Shown: positions 47,008-58,411 of the stretch, one piece after another | Position numbering within the stretch: position 1 is the first letter of the stretch | Layout of the letters: every line of letters starts with the position of its first letter | DNA from: Limanda limanda | Taxonomy: Eukaryota; Chordata; Actinopteri; Pleuronectiformes; Pleuronectidae | DNA: 64,000 nucleotides | Direction of reading: 5' to 3' | Assembly (NCBI RefSeq): GCF_963576545.1 | Contig: NC_083647.1 | Location: forward strand, 4,755,507-4,819,506 | Made by a program: the position numbers and the translations under genes | Notes under the pieces: generated by a model | The model's input: the letters and a program-made list of their open reading frames with translations, nothing else | The model's database searches: none | What the model was told of the DNA's origin: nothing

Positions 47008-49640
47008 GGATGTTTTTAAAGTTGGGGGTTTAACGAGAACGGTGCAGAAGATCAAAAGAAAAGAACTTGTATTTATGAAACCATGAAAAGGCTTCTTTTA
47101 GCCAAAGCTCAGTTCGATCAGTTTACTGCTGTTTTTATTAACGTCTATGCTCATGTGTTCATGTCTGAATCTGGAACCCTTTTGACCAGTGTGCATGATA
47201 TTCGAAGTAGAGCTACACGGTTTTATGAAGATCTATAGAGGAGCGAACTAAGCGGTGAACAGGCTGACAGTGTGTTCATGGAGGGATTGCCTCAGGTTTC
47301 AGCGGAATCCTTGGCCGAACTTGATTCAGCTCTGAGATTGGAGGAACTGGAGAGGGCCTTTCAAGGTATGGAGTGTGGCAAGGCCCCTGGCCTTGATGGA
47401 ATCCCTATAGACTTTTATAAATCTTTTTGGTCTGTGGTGGGGGAGTATTTACTTGCAGTGCTCAACGATAGTCTTGCTGGAGGACTCCTGCCGGTGAGCT
47501 GTCGTAGGGCAGTCCTCACACTTCTACCTAAGAAGGGTGATCTCACTGATATAGAGTGCTGGAGACCCGTGTCGCTCCTGTGTAGTGACTACAAATTATT
47601 ATCCAAAGCACTGGCCAACAGACTATGTAGGGTGATAGACTAGGTCATCCATCCGGACCAAACATACTGTATTCCCAGTAGATCCATTTTTGATAATGTG
47701 GCTCTAGTCCGTGATGTTATAGACATGGCAAAAATGTTGGGGCTTAAGGTGGGGTTGGTCTCATTAGACCAAGAGAACGCTTTTGATAGGGTGGAGCATA
47801 GCTATCTGTGGGACACCTTATATGCCTTTGGATTCAGTGAAGGCTTCATTCAGAAGGTCAGGGTTCTGTACAGTGATGTGGAGAGTATTCTCAAAGTCAA
47901 TGGGGGTTTAAGTGCTCCCTTTAAGGTTGGCAGGTGTGAGGCAAGGATGCCCTCTGTCCGGTGTGTACTCTTTAGCAATAGAGCCTCTTTTGCAGAGATT
48001 AAGGATTACTCTAAGGGGGGTGTCTGTGCGTGTGGTACCTCTTCGTATGTCAGCCTATGCTGATGATATAGTTCTTATGATTAGTGGGGGAAGGGATATA
48101 AAAATGGTGGTGGACATCCTTAAGGAGTTTGGGTTACTCTCATCAGCCAGGGTTAACTGGTCAAAAAGTGAGGCTCTATTGCTGGGTCAATGGGTGGAGG
48201 GGGTGCCAAGGCTCCCAGATAACTTAAGATGGGTTCAAGTATTTGGGCGTCTTTCTGGGGAATGATGAAGTCATGAGGAGAAATTGGGAGGGGGCGGTTG
48301 AAAGTGTTAAGGGGAGGCTTGAAAAGTGGAAGTGGCTTTTGTCAAAAATGTCTTACAGGGGGCGTGTACTCATCTTTAACAATCTGGTGGCTTCGTCCTT
48401 CTGGCATAGACTAGCCTGTGTAGACCCTCCACCTGACATGCTACAGAAGATTCAGTCTGTTTTGGGGAATTTTTTTTTGGGATGGGCTGCATTGGGTACC
48501 TAAGTCTGTTTTGTTTTTGCCAAAAGATGAGGGGGGCCAGGGCCTCATACACTAACAGAGTAGGACTGCAGCTTTTAGACTGCAGTTTGTAAAAAGGCTC
48601 TTGACTGGGCCTACAGATGTTGCATGGAGGGGTTTGAGCTGTGCAATACTGAAAATGGGGGGGGGGGGGGGGTTGTTTTAAAGTCTGGGCCTTGTTTAAT
48701 GTCAGACGGTTTGGCCCTGCAATCTCCTTACATTGGCTCTTGCAAGAGCCTGTGGTTGGAGGTGCTCGTCTGGATGTCTCCTCGACCAACTTCCCGGCGC
48801 TACAGAAGATGCTGTGTGGCGCCAAGATCGTCACTTTGAAAGATGTAGTGGATCTGACGGGGCCATACTTTGGGAATAGGAGGGGGTTTGCTGATTCCTT
48901 GGGGCTGAGGTCGCTTCGGGTGGTATCCCAGCACCTGGAAAAATGGCGGGCTGCCTGTACCACAGATGAGACTGAACTGCTCGTGGACTATTGTGCGGGG
49001 GGGTGTCGTCCAGACAAGCAGGACTTCTTCCCTGGGCTGGTAGTCTGGCCCAATCTGGACGGGTGTACAGGTCCACTTCTATCTAGGAACCCAAACACTA
49101 TGCTGCTAAATATGGTTACAGGGAAACAGTTGTATCATGCATGTGTCAAAGCTTTTAATAAGAAAAGTTTGGAGAGCAGGGTTGACACACCGTGGAGCGC
49201 TGCTCTCAAACTGAATAGTGGGGTGAGGCCGGAATGGAGAGCACTTTATAAACCACCATTGGCTAAGAGAGTGTGTGATTTACAGTGGAGAATTCTTCAT
49301 GGAGCAGTTGCTGTCAATGTTTTTGTTTCAGTGATAAACAGAAATGTAAGTCAGGAATGTCTTTTCTGTTACCAAAGGAAACCGTTTTTCATGCTTTTAC
49401 ACTTTGTTTAAAGTTAGAACCTTTGTTTTGCATGCTAAAAGATGTCTTTGGTGCATTTAGTGAAGATTTCTCCACTGAGACGTTTGTCCTTGGTTTTAAG
49501 TATATTAAGAAAAGACAAAATGTACGTACAATTTTGAACTTCGTCCTAGGTCAAGCCAAGTGCGACCTGTGCCAATTTTTCACTGCTTTTTCTCGACTTT
49601 TTTGCTTACTTTTTTTCATGTTTTTTTTGTATGGGTAGTT
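47008..49640 (+). pseudogene. LINE C ORF2: partial endonuclease, RT, C-terminal region
   Basis: MDVFKV at 47008, then mostly deleted endonuclease. Reverse transcriptase from 47272: GKAPGLDGIPIDFYKSFWSV, PVSCRRAVLTLLPKKGDLTD, LKVGLVSLDQENAFDRVEHS, AGVRQGCPLSGVYSLAIEPL and AYADDI (active site 48053-48067). Then YLGVFLGN-type text, a G-run at 48657-48673 that shifts the frame, and 48700-49411 with GGARLDVSSTNFPALQKMLC, CDLQWRILHGAVAVNVFVSV. Stops at 47643 and frame breaks near 47935 and 48250. Motif residues are intact but the protein is not. Confidence 0.87.
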
Positions 49641-49671
49641 GTGTTTTTTTTTAAGGTTTAGTTTGGGTTGT

Positions 49672-50961
49672 TTTCACATCAGGCTTTCTGTTTCTGGTTT
49701 GCGTAAACTTGCCTTGGGTGCACACTTCACAAGATGGAGGTTTGTTTATTGGACCTTAAATTTTCATGTCATCAACAACACCTTCCAACCTCTGAACATC
49801 ATCAAAATTACAGTGACCCAGTATCTCATGCCATGTCTTTAAATCAAAACATCCCTTAACTCGGTCATCACTAATAATATATAATAGTCCATCATGAACA
49901 TAAATGGGAAATTTTGTACCGTCTTTGTGCACCAGAATGTCCTCGCCTCTCTTGAAAGTCACGTCAGCCAGCTCCATGCAATGTGTCCCGGCCTGGAACT
50001 CGTCATCAAACCTCTTGAACTTGGCGATGTCTGTGACGATATGCGAGGTTGCCCCGCAGTCGACCATCAGGCCCCTCATGTAGACACCCTGGCTGCTCAG
50101 CTGGAATCCTGCCGCCCCATCGGTCACCAGGAATACGTACTCCTGTCACTTCCTCGGAGGCCCTCCATGTTGCGTCCTGGCGCCGTCTCCTTTTGCAGGT
50201 TGTGTCACGGTGTGTGTTGCTTTTGCAGTAGCTGCACCACATTTTGCGCTGGCAAGCACGGGCAATGTGTCCTCTCAGGCCGCACCTATAGCACACCACG
50301 TCCGCTGCAGCCCGTTCAGCTCCACGTTCAGTTGGCCCTGCACTGGCGGGTCTCGCAGCCCTTTGTCGCGCCCGCACTGTCATTACATTGTCCTCAGCGG
50401 CTGGGGCACGCATCTTTTCGATGTCATCGTAGCTTCGAAGCTTCGTTTTGAATTGGGCAAACCTCATTGTCTCATCTGATTGCGTTACATAGATGGAAAA
50501 AAGTTTAAAAGTCTCAGGAAGCCCCTTCAGAACCATAGCTACCTGCAGCCCATCACTCAAAGTCTCTCCAGCATTTCGTAATGCCGTGATAGCGGTTTCC
50601 GCACGAATAACATATTCAGTCACACTCTCGCTGCTTGATTTTTGAAGCGAGGTCAGCTCAGTATACAGGCTTATTACTCGTGGCTTTCCTTTACCTGCAT
50701 AATAGTCTCTCAATCTTTAGAGCTGCGCGCCCATCTTCGGCTGCCTCTCGCATCACTAGCGATAAACTTGTCATCCAAGAATTGAATCAATTCAGCATAT
50801 GCCTCTGTCTCCACACCCTCGGGCTCCGTCTTGATAATCCCTTGCAGCTGGAGGTGGCCCAAAAACGTAGTCTCCCAGAGTTCGTAATTCTTTTCATCCC
50901 ATCAAACACAAGCCGCGACCAGCGACCGCTTTGTTCTGCTGATCTTCTAGCGTTACTCATG
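49672..50961 (-). pseudogene. Copia copy 2 gag, protease and integrase start
   Basis: MSNARRSAEQSGRWSRLVFD (ATG at 50961), breaks near 50890 and 50710. Then [40 protein letters not shown], and two zinc knuckles [14 protein letters not shown] and [14 protein letters not shown]. The protease site [15 protein letters not shown] is intact, and the text runs through DLKTWHEILGHCNFDDVQRL. A good protein-level record of the part missing from copy 1. Confidence 0.83.
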
Positions 50962-51004
50962 GTGCTATACTTCAGCACGCCAACACGGTGTATCTTGACT
51001 TACT

Positions 51005-51017
51005 CTGGGCCCATAAC
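51005..51017 (-). promoter_or_regulatory. Primer-binding site, Copia copy 2
   Basis: On the minus strand GTTATGGGCCCAG, identical to copy 1 in sequence and spacing from the LTR; complementary to the initiator-Met tRNA anticodon arm. Confidence 0.75.
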
Positions 51018-51018
51018 C

Positions 51019-51203
51019 TGTTAACAGAGTTGACGCAACGACGTGACTGACTTGGAACACAGAACAGCTGCGCTCACTCAAGGAGATTTATTCACTCAAC
51101 ACTCCAATCACACCACAGCTACGTACCCACACCTACAATCACAGGTGTCCGTTTTCAATAAATAAACAAAACAAAACCAATACAAGTTGAGAGCACACTG
51201 TTA
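51019..51203 (-). repeat. Copia copy 2 5' LTR
   Basis: Reverse of the 36992-37189 LTR; the outer terminus has lost its last three bases (ends ...CACTGTTA then GGAGC). Slightly diverged from copy 1. Confidence 0.83.
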
Positions 51204-51246
51204 GGAGCAGTAGTTTAGTTGTTAATTGCCGGTGTGTTGGTGCAGC

Positions 51247-51507
51247 ATGGCTGCTGCAGGTGGAGGCTCCGGCCTCCACAAGCTAACACGCCGACACGGC
51301 ATCAAACTGTGTCCAGCTGTGGGTGAGGTTGTTGGGTGTGACAGTGTGAAGTCTGCCTCCAGAATGAACAGCACTGTGGTGGTGTTTGTAGATAGCATAG
51401 AAAAACAGCTAAACAGCTACTGGAGAGGGGAGTGGTGATTAAGGGCTCCTTCACACCTGCGTTATCCCTGGCAAACCCTGTCAAGAAGATCCTGATATCT
51501 AATGTGC
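51247..51507 (+). pseudogene. LINE D ORF1, N-terminal part
   Basis: ATG 51247: MAAAGGGSGLHKLTRRHGIK, EVVGCDSVKSASRMNSTVVV, then a frame break at about 51405, SFTPALSLANPVKKILISNV, cut at 51507 by the Gypsy. The same N-terminal plan (..SRMN..VVVF..) as copies B, C and E. Confidence 0.8.
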
Positions 51508-52014
51508 TGTTAGGTCCAGTCCCGAATATTAAGATAAGTTGGATTATATGTAGAAATTATTCTTCTGTTCTGTGTTATTGTTTACTCACATCTCCTCTCG
51601 TTTCAGATTCCTCACTCCCTCCCTCGTGTGTGTGTTCCACGTTGTTGATTAGTGACTCCTCCCCAATTGTTTGCACCTGGTCCTCATTACCTGGTGTATT
51701 TAGTCTGTGGGTTCCTGTGTTACGTTGCCAGTTCGTCTTTGTATCTTCATGTTCTTAGCGTCCCAGCAGTTTCTCCGTATAGCTACCTTGTTACCGATCT
51801 CTGCCTGTTTACCGACCTACGTCTCTGTCCTCTCCCTGTCGGATACCTCGCCTCGTGATCGACTGCCTGCCCGTGTACCGACCTTGGACTGGTATCTTGA
51901 CCAACTCTGCCGCTGTCTGCTCCCTGTTGGATTTACAGTAAAGATTGTTAACAGCACTTACCTGTGTCTTCGAGTCGTGCGTTTGAATCCACACACCGTC
52001 CTGGATCCTTTACA
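51508..52014 (+). repeat. Gypsy 5' LTR
   Basis: 507 bp, TGTTAGGTCC to CCTTTACA. TATTTAG (51697-51703) lies about 30 bp before GCCAGTTCGT (51727), a likely transcription start. AAAGATTGTTAAC lies near the end. Confidence 0.9.
51727..51736 (+). promoter_or_regulatory. Predicted RNA 5' end / self-primer of Gypsy
   Basis: GCCAGTTCGT is the exact complement of ACGAACTGGC at 52017-52026 and sits about 30 bp after a TATA-like TATTTAG. Confidence 0.6.
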
Positions 52015-52016
52015 GT

Positions 52017-52026
52017 ACGAACTGGC
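52017..52026 (+). promoter_or_regulatory. Gypsy primer-binding site (self-priming type)
   Basis: ACGAACTGGC starts two bases after the LTR. No tRNA 3'-end match starting TGG occurs at the LTR edge. Instead it pairs with 51727-51736, as in Tf1/sushi elements. Confidence 0.6.
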
Positions 52027-52033
52027 CATTAAA

Positions 52034-54742
52034 ATGGATTCAGCCGACTCCGGTTCCGGGCACCCTGCCCTGCCGACACCAGTACTGCAGCAGACGGAGG
52101 AACAATTTAAAACAGTTCGCCGTGAGATGCAAGGGATGTCAGTACGCCAGGAGAACATTCACAGCCAGGTTAGTTTTCTGACTGATCAGTTGCAGAAACT
52201 CATGGATCGTTTGGATACCTTCACTGCTCCGAGTGTTGTTGTTCCAGCTCCCATTCCAGCTCCAGATCCAGCTTTACTTCCTGCTGTTGCCCCGCATGCT
52301 GTCTCGCCACATCTCTCGCGTCCCGAGAGATTTTCCGGGGATTCTGGAGACTGTCGGTCCTTCCTGGTCCAGTGTGGTCTCCACTTCGAGTTAAATGCAT
52401 CCGCTTTCCAGACGGAGCGCTCCAAAGTGGCCTACGTAATTTCGTATCTCTCTGGCAGGGCAGAGAGATGGGCGACAGCTGAGTGGATAAGAGACTCGCA
52501 CATCTGCTCCTCGGTGCAGCTGTTTACGGAGACACTGAGCAAGATCTTCAACACCACTAGCCCCGGAAGAGAGGCGGCGAGAGCACTGATGGGATTTCGC
52601 CAGGGCAATCGACGCGTCTCGGATTACGCTATTGAATTCCGCACGTTGGCAGCCGATAGCGGGTGGAATGAGGAGTCCCTGTTCGACGCATTCCTGTATG
52701 GGTTAGCAGAACCCATAAAAGATCAATTAATCAACTGTGAGTTGCCAAAGGACGTGGATTCGCTCATAGCTCTGGTGGTCAAGATTGATAAACGTCTCCA
52801 GGACCGGAGGAAGTCCAGACTGGACCATTCTACTCCCGTCCAGAGGGGGCAGTCAACTACTACTCAGCAGCCCTGGCAGGCTTCGGCGCGGTTCACCCAC
52901 ACGACCGGCGCATCTGCGCCCTCTACTGGTGAGGAGGAGCCAATGCAGCTTGGGCGAACCAAGCTCAGTCCAGAGGAGCGTCAACGTCGAGTCCGTGAGG
53001 GGAGATGCATCTATTGTGGGCAGAAGGGTCACTACATCTCAGGCTGTCCAGTGAAGGACCAGGCAACGGCAAGATATACACTGGTGAGTCACACTACTGT
53101 GTCTGCCGTTCGCCCTTTCATGCAAGCCACGCTCATTACCCAATCTCAGATTGTCAGTTATCCTTTTTTGGTTGACTCCGGGGCTGACGAGAATTTTATG
53201 GACTGGAGGTTAGCGAAGAAATTAAATTTAAAGTTAATTCCTCTCCCCAAACAAGTAGAGGCTCACGCTCTAGATGGACGGTTACTATGTAAAATAACGC
53301 ACCGGACTGATCCAATTCAGATGATTATATCCGAGGAACATTCTGAGGCTCTGAGTTTTTTCCTTTTTGACTCTCCAGCACACCCTCTCATTTTGGGGTT
53401 TCCATGGCTCTCCAAACACAACCCTCACATGAACTGGGGTACAGGGGAGATAACAAGTTGGGACAAGAACTGTTCGGTAACCTGCATTCGCGCTGTGTCT
53501 ATCTCCAATGTATCCTACTCTTCTGATGTCTCTTCTCCCAAGTGTCTAGAACTTCCTGTGTCTCGATCGGCTGTCACCTCTCCCCGCACAGATTCATCGG
53601 ATGCGGATTTCCCAGATCTCTCCCAAGTGCCTCCATGTTACCTAGACCTCAAGGAGGTCTTCAATAAGACACGGGCTACCTCTTTACCACCTCATCGACC
53701 TTATGATTGCGCCATTGACCTGCTACCAGGTAGTTCACCCCCTAGGGGGCGCCTCTATTCCTTGTCTTCCCCAGAGGTAAAAACAATGACCAAATATATT
53801 GACTCCTCCCTGGCAGCAGGACTGATTCGGCCGTCCTCCTCTCCTGCAGGAGCGGGGTTTTTCTTCGTGGCCAAGAAGGATAAAACGCTCCGCCCATGTA
53901 TTGATTATCGGGGTTTAAATGAGATAACCATCAAGAATCGTTATCCTCTTCCCCTCATCTCCTCTGCGTTTGAGTTATTAAGGAACGCTAAGGTCTTCAC
54001 CAAGTTGGACCTGAGGAACGCCTATCACTTGGTGAGGATAAGAGAAGGGGATGAGTGGAAAACAGCCTTTAATACCCCCAGTGGTCACTATGAGTACCTC
54101 GTGATGCCATTTGGTTTATGTAATGCGCCAGCGGTATTCCAGGCCTTGGTTAACGACGTGCTTCGTGATATGTTGAACCAATATGTCTTTGTTTATTTAG
54201 ACGATATCCTCATCTTCTCTCCAGATGAGACCACTCATGTCCAGCATGTTCATCAGGTTCTCCAGCGTCTTCTCACCCATCAACTCTTTGTGAAGGCAGA
54301 AAAATGCGAATTTCACGTGTCCTCTGTCGCTTTCCTAGGGTTCATCGTTTCTCAAGACAACATCCAGATGGACCCAGCTAAGGTTAGCGCGGTGACTGAG
54401 TGGGCTACTCCCACTTCTCGCAAACATCTCCAACGTTTTCTGGGATTTGCTAATTTTTATAGACGATTCATTAGGAACTTTAGCACAATTGCATCTCCAT
54501 TGCATAAACTGACCTCCTCCAACATGAAGTTTCAGTGGTCACTACCAGCTGAGAGAGCCTTTCAAAGGTTAAAGGAGACATTCACTACTGCCCCAGTCCT
54601 CACGCTCCCGGATCCTAGCCTTCAGTTTGTGGTTGAGGTTGATGCCTCGGATGTAGGAGTTGGGGCCATCCTCTCGCAAAGAGCAGAAGTGGACAAGAAG
54701 CTTCATCCCTGCGCTTTTCTCTCTCAAACTCTCGCCCGCTGA
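52034..54742 (+). CDS. Gypsy gag-pol: gag, protease, RT, RNase H start
   Basis: ATG 52034 ([20 protein letters not shown]), 902 codons to TGA 54742. Gag: coiled N-terminus ([20 protein letters not shown]), a retrotransposon-gag core ([20 protein letters not shown]) and CCHC knuckle [14 protein letters not shown] (53006-53047). Protease: [14 protein letters not shown] (Asp at 53174). Reverse transcriptase: [35 protein letters not shown] and [14 protein letters not shown] (active site 54194-54205). RNase H begins [16 protein letters not shown]. The stop follows a one-base shift near 54725-54735; the remainder is in another frame. All catalytic residues visible are intact. Confidence 0.92.
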   Translation: MDSADSGSGHPALPTPVLQQTEEQFKTVRREMQGMSVRQENIHSQVSFLTDQLQKLMDRLDTFTAPSVVVPAPIPAPDPALLPAVAPHAVSPHLSRPERFSGDSGDCRSFLVQCGLHFELNASAFQTERSKVAYVISYLSGRAERWATAEWIRDSHICSSVQLFTETLSKIFNTTSPGREAARALMGFRQGNRRVSDYAIEFRTLAADSGWNEESLFDAFLYGLAEPIKDQLINCELPKDVDSLIALVVKIDKRLQDRRKSRLDHSTPVQRGQSTTTQQPWQASARFTHTTGASAPSTGEEEPMQLGRTKLSPEERQRRVREGRCIYCGQKGHYISGCPVKDQATARYTLVSHTTVSAVRPFMQATLITQSQIVSYPFLVDSGADENFMDWRLAKKLNLKLIPLPKQVEAHALDGRLLCKITHRTDPIQMIISEEHSEALSFFLFDSPAHPLILGFPWLSKHNPHMNWGTGEITSWDKNCSVTCIRAVSISNVSYSSDVSSPKCLELPVSRSAVTSPRTDSSDADFPDLSQVPPCYLDLKEVFNKTRATSLPPHRPYDCAIDLLPGSSPPRGRLYSLSSPEVKTMTKYIDSSLAAGLIRPSSSPAGAGFFFVAKKDKTLRPCIDYRGLNEITIKNRYPLPLISSAFELLRNAKVFTKLDLRNAYHLVRIREGDEWKTAFNTPSGHYEYLVMPFGLCNAPAVFQALVNDVLRDMLNQYVFVYLDDILIFSPDETTHVQHVHQVLQRLLTHQLFVKAEKCEFHVSSVAFLGFIVSQDNIQMDPAKVSAVTEWATPTSRKHLQRFLGFANFYRRFIRNFSTIASPLHKLTSSNMKFQWSLPAERAFQRLKETFTTAPVLTLPDPSLQFVVEVDASDVGVGAILSQRAEVDKKLHPCAFLSQTLAR

Positions 54743-56470
54743 GCGAAATTATGATGTGGGGAATAGGGAGTTGCTAGCGATTAAAGTGGCTCTAGAGGAG
54801 TGGCGTCATTGGTTGGAGGGAGCAGAACAGCCGTTCTTGGTTTTAACTGACCATAAAAATCTCGAGTACATCCGTTCAGCCAAACGTCTTAATTCTAGAC
54901 AGGCCAGATGGGCTTTGTTTTTTAATCGATTCAATTTCTCTCTGTCATATCGCCCCGGTTCCAAAAATGGTAAAGCTGATGCTCTGTCTCGTTTGTTTGA
55001 CCCTGGTTCTGTTCCGAGAGCTCCTTCTCATATCTTGCCATCATCCTGTGTGGTAGGGGCAGTTACCTGGGATATTGAACAGAGGGTCAGACAGACAAAT
55101 GTGAATTGTCAGGTGCCGGACGGCTGCCCTCCGAACCGTTTGTTTGTGCCGATGCAACTTCGTTCGCAGGTCATTCATTGGGCCCATACCTCCCGGATTT
55201 CCTGTCACCCTGGGATACGGCGGACGCTCTATGTGGCCAGACAACGCTTTTGGTGGCCGTCCATGGAGAGAGAGGTCAAGGAATATGTGACTGCTTGTCC
55301 TGTCTGCGCTCGGAGCAAGAGTTCGCGACGTCCACCCTCTGGTCTCCTGCAGCCACTTCCTGTGCCCCATCGCCCCTGGTCTGACATCGCTCTGGACTTC
55401 GTTACCGGGTTGCCTCCTTCGAAAGGTAACACCACCATTCTAACTGTTGTGGATCGTTTCTCTAAAATGGTTCATTTTATTCCCCTGCCCAAGCTGCCTT
55501 CGGCCAAAGAGACTGCAGAGGCTGTCCTGGAACACGTGTTTCGCATTCATGGATTCCCGAAGGATGTGGTGTCAGACCGGGGTCCACAGTTTGTGTCGCA
55601 ATTCTGGAAGGCGTTCTGTTCCCTCCTCGGTGCCACAGTGAGTCTCTCTTCCGGTTATCATCCCCAGTCCAACGGCCAGGCAGAGCGCATGAACCAGGAC
55701 CTGGAGACCGGTCTACGATGCCTGGTCTCCCAAAACCCGGTCACCTGGAGTAAGCACCTCATCTGGGTAGAGTATGCACATAACACATTACCCAGTGCTT
55801 CTACAGGCCTTTCTCCCTTTCAATGTGTTCATGGCTATCAACCTCCATTGTTCCCCGACTTGGAGGAGGAGGTCAATGTTCCTTCTGCGCAGAGGTTCAT
55901 ACATCGGTGCCGTCGGATTTGGAGTGGGGTCCGGGAGGTCCTCCTAAGAGGCTCTGTCCGTACTAAAAGAGCGGCGGACCGACGTCGGACTCCTGCACCT
56001 TCTTACCAACCAGGCAATAAGGTTTGGCTGTCTACCCGGGACATTCCCCTACGTGTGGAGTCCCGCAAGTTGGCTCCCCGTTTTATTGGTCCATTCCCCA
56101 TCTCCAGGATTATCAACCCCGCTGCAGTGCGTCTCCAGCTGCCCAGTTCCATGAGGGTGCATCCAACCTTTCACGTTTCTCGGATCAAGCCGGCATTGGA
56201 GAGTCCGTTGGTTCCGCCCACCAAGCCCCCGCCTCCTCCCAGGATCGTCGATGGAGGTCCTGTGTACACTGTCAAACGCCTCTTGGCAGTCCGTCGCCGC
56301 GGTCGCGGTCACCAATATTTGGTAGACTGGAAGGGATACGGTCCTGAAGAGAGGAAGTGGGTCTCTACTAAGAACATTGTTGATCCGGACCTTATTCGAG
56401 ACTTCAACCGCATACATCCTGACCAGCCTGGGACGTCCGGTGCCGTCCCTAGGGGGGGGGTACTGTTAGG
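54736..56470 (+). CDS. Gypsy pol remainder: RNase H, integrase, chromodomain
   Basis: Continues after the frame break: [40 protein letters not shown] (RNase H), then integrase with H-H-C-C zinc finger ([21 protein letters not shown]), [20 protein letters not shown] (Asp), [20 protein letters not shown] (Asp) and [13 protein letters not shown] (Glu). A C-terminal chromodomain (about 56255-56410: [36 protein letters not shown]) marks a chromovirus. The G-run at 56452-56460 leaves the frame open into the LTR; in another frame a TAG stop falls in the LTR's TGTTAG. Confidence 0.92.
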
Positions 56471-57033
56471 TCCAGTCCCGAATATTAAGATAAGTTGGAT
56501 TATATGTAGAAATTATTCTTCTGTTCTGTGTTATTGTTTACTCACATCTCTCGTTTCAGATTCCTCACTCCCTCCCTCGTGTGTGTGTTCCACGTTGTTG
56601 ATTAGTGACTCCTCCCCAATTGTTTGCACCTGGTCCTCATTACCTGGTGTATTTAGTCTGTGGGTTCCTGTGTTACGTTGCCAGTTCGTCTTTGTATCTT
56701 CATGTTCTTAGCGTCCCAGCAGTTTCTCCGTATAGCTACCTTGTTACCGATCTCTGCCTGTTTACCGACCTACGTCTCTGTCCTCTCCCTGTCGGATACC
56801 TCGCCTCGTGATCGACTGCCTGCCCTTGTACATACCTTGGACTGGTATCTTGACCAACTCTGCCGCTGCCTGCTCCCTGTTGGATTTACCCGTGTACCGA
56901 CCTTGGACTGTTATCTTGACCAACTCTGCCGCTGTCTGCTCCCTGTTGGATTTACAGTAAAGATTGTTAACAGCACTTACCTGTGTCTTCGAGTCGTGCG
57001 TTTGAATCCACACACCATCCTGGATCCTTTACA
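56464..57033 (+). repeat. Gypsy 3' LTR with 66-bp internal tandem duplication
   Basis: 570 bp. It matches the 5' LTR except for a duplicated CCGTGTACCGACC...GTTGGATTTAC unit (about 56824-56955), loss of 3 bp near 56549 and scattered changes. Confidence 0.9.
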
Positions 57034-57038
57034 TGTGC

Positions 57039-57969
57039 CCCCGTTTCTGAAGAATGAGCTACTAGAGAAAGAACTGGCGAGACATGGACAATTAATGTCC
57101 TCTATAAAAATGATCCCCATATATTGTAATTCTCCACAGCTCAAGCATGTCGTGTCTTTAAGGAGAGAGGTGTTCATGGTGCTAAAGAAGAATGAGGAAG
57201 ATTTAAACCTGGTCTTTAGATTTAAAATCGAGGAATTTAACTACACGGTGCATGTTACATCAGGTAATATGAAATGTTTTGGCTGTGGGAAAGAGGGACA
57301 TCTGATCCGCTTGTGCCCAGAAAAAGCCGGTGAGAGCCAGTCGGCCGCCTCTGCATCGGCCCCCCCCGCCTGCCTCGGCCTGTGGTGGTTCCGCTGCTCC
57401 TGCACTGGGGCCCCCGCCTGCCGTGGCTGGTGGTGCTGAGGCCTCTGTCCAAATGGAGCCGCGGGGCGACACAAGGTTCACGGGGGGAGAACAGTGAGGA
57501 TGTCCATCAGGAGAACAAGGTCAGAATTTCTCACACAGACACTAGAGTAGCAGAGGCAGAGCTCCCTGATGAGGAGGATTTTTTGATGGAGGAAGATTTT
57601 CAAAAACTGTCAGCCAAAAGAAAAAACCCAGAAAACAAGACAAATAGTGACCAAGCAAAAAAAAGTATCGAAGGTAAACCCACCATGTCCTTACTCTGAG
57701 TTAGGACATTATAACAAATACAGGAGAACATGCCGGCGGATGGAGAGAGGGATGTTTACTCCTTCAACGGAATCCGGGAGTTTTTACAAAATACTAAGGG
57801 CACAAGACTGGTTAGAATAGACGACTTCTTCCCAGATTCGAGACAGTTCAAGTCAGTGAGGTTTCTCATGGGGAGATCTGAAGGTACCGGCCTACCGACC
57901 TTCACAGATCAGGAAGTTTACCGCCTGAAAAAACGAATGTCTAAAATCCGAGCCCAAAATGCTAGTTAA
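57039..57969 (+). pseudogene. LINE D ORF1, C-terminal part with intact zinc knuckle
   Basis: LLEKELARHGQLMSSIKMIP, HVVSLRREVFMVLKKNEEDL and KCFGCGKEGHLIRLCPEK, a complete CCHC knuckle (57272-57325). A frame break near 57420, Glu/Lys-rich text (57540-57690), then the conserved C-terminus IREFLQNTKGTRLVRIDDFF and FTDQEVYRLKKRMSKIRAQN. Confidence 0.82.
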
Positions 57970-58411
57970 TGTTTAAACCCTGTATTTATTTATTTAATTT
58001 TTCCTCTGTTTTTGATCCTTTTAATACTGTTTAATTTGTCTAAAGAAACTCATCCTCAACATGTGATAAAAAACTGGGCTCTTTAAATATAAATGGCGCC
58101 AGAGGAATTATGTAATATTTATGAATTCTGAAAGAAAAGATCAGCTGGTATATTTTGGATTGAATATTGGTTTAATATGATTTGTTTTTTTTCTTCTTTT
58201 TTGTTCAAAAATGTTTGATATGTTTCTTGTTTGTTGGAACTTCAATGAGAAAATAAAAGTGACTTAAAATCAAAAAATCTGTCGTTTTTTCGCAAATTGC
58301 TCTAGTTAAATTCTAAACTGTGTGTTTGTATGATTGGGTAGTTGTTAGTTGTTGTATTGTTAGTGTGTCTGTAACTGTTTGGCGGTGAGTGAGCCGTGTT
58401 TTCTCGGCGGG

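Larger units (their letters stand above)
45590..49671 (+). mobile_element. Tx1-branch LINE copy C
   Basis: ORF1 (45606-46460), solo LTR (46707-46992), ORF2 start (47008), reverse transcriptase and C-terminal region to about 49640. It is the most complete reverse transcriptase among the array members after copy A. Most of the endonuclease is deleted (47090-47140). The start lies within ORF1 text just after the LINE B tail. Confidence 0.83.
49672..51203 (-). mobile_element. Copia retrotransposon copy 2 (5' part only)
   Basis: Minus strand: LTR (51203-51019), the same primer site, full gag with zinc knuckles, protease, and the start of integrase, ending near 49672. The 3' two-thirds and second LTR are missing. 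Within the retained part, about 165 bp present in copy 1 (37742-37912) are deleted. It lies between LINE copies C and D. Confidence 0.86.
51508..57033 (+). mobile_element. Nearly intact Gypsy chromovirus (sushi/Tf1-like)
   Basis: 5526 bp with TGTGC duplicated at 51503-51507 and 57034-57038, LTRs of 507 and 570 bp, and one gag-pol frame with a single frame break. Order: gag, protease, reverse transcriptase, RNase H, integrase, chromodomain. The purine tract AGGGGGGGGTAC precedes the 3' LTR. LTRs are almost identical apart from a 66-bp duplication and a 3-bp deletion, suggesting a recent insertion. Inserted in LINE D ORF1. Confidence 0.94.
51204..58275 (+). mobile_element. Tx1-branch LINE copy D, split by Gypsy
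   Basis: 5' UTR and ORF1 start (51204-51507), then the Gypsy element, then ORF1 continuing at 57039 to 57969, the first codons of ORF2 near 58080 (SLNINGARGI-like endonuclease start) and, after a large deletion, a 3' UTR ending AAAATAAAAGTGACTT near 58265. The TGTGC target of the Gypsy is duplicated at both junctions. Confidence 0.83.

Noticed and set aside
51707..52033. Upstream extension of the Gypsy gag frame into the LTR
   Set aside because: The LTR happens to lack stops in this frame; ATG 52034 fits the start of gag, and the upstream ATG (51707) would lie before the predicted RNA 5' end.
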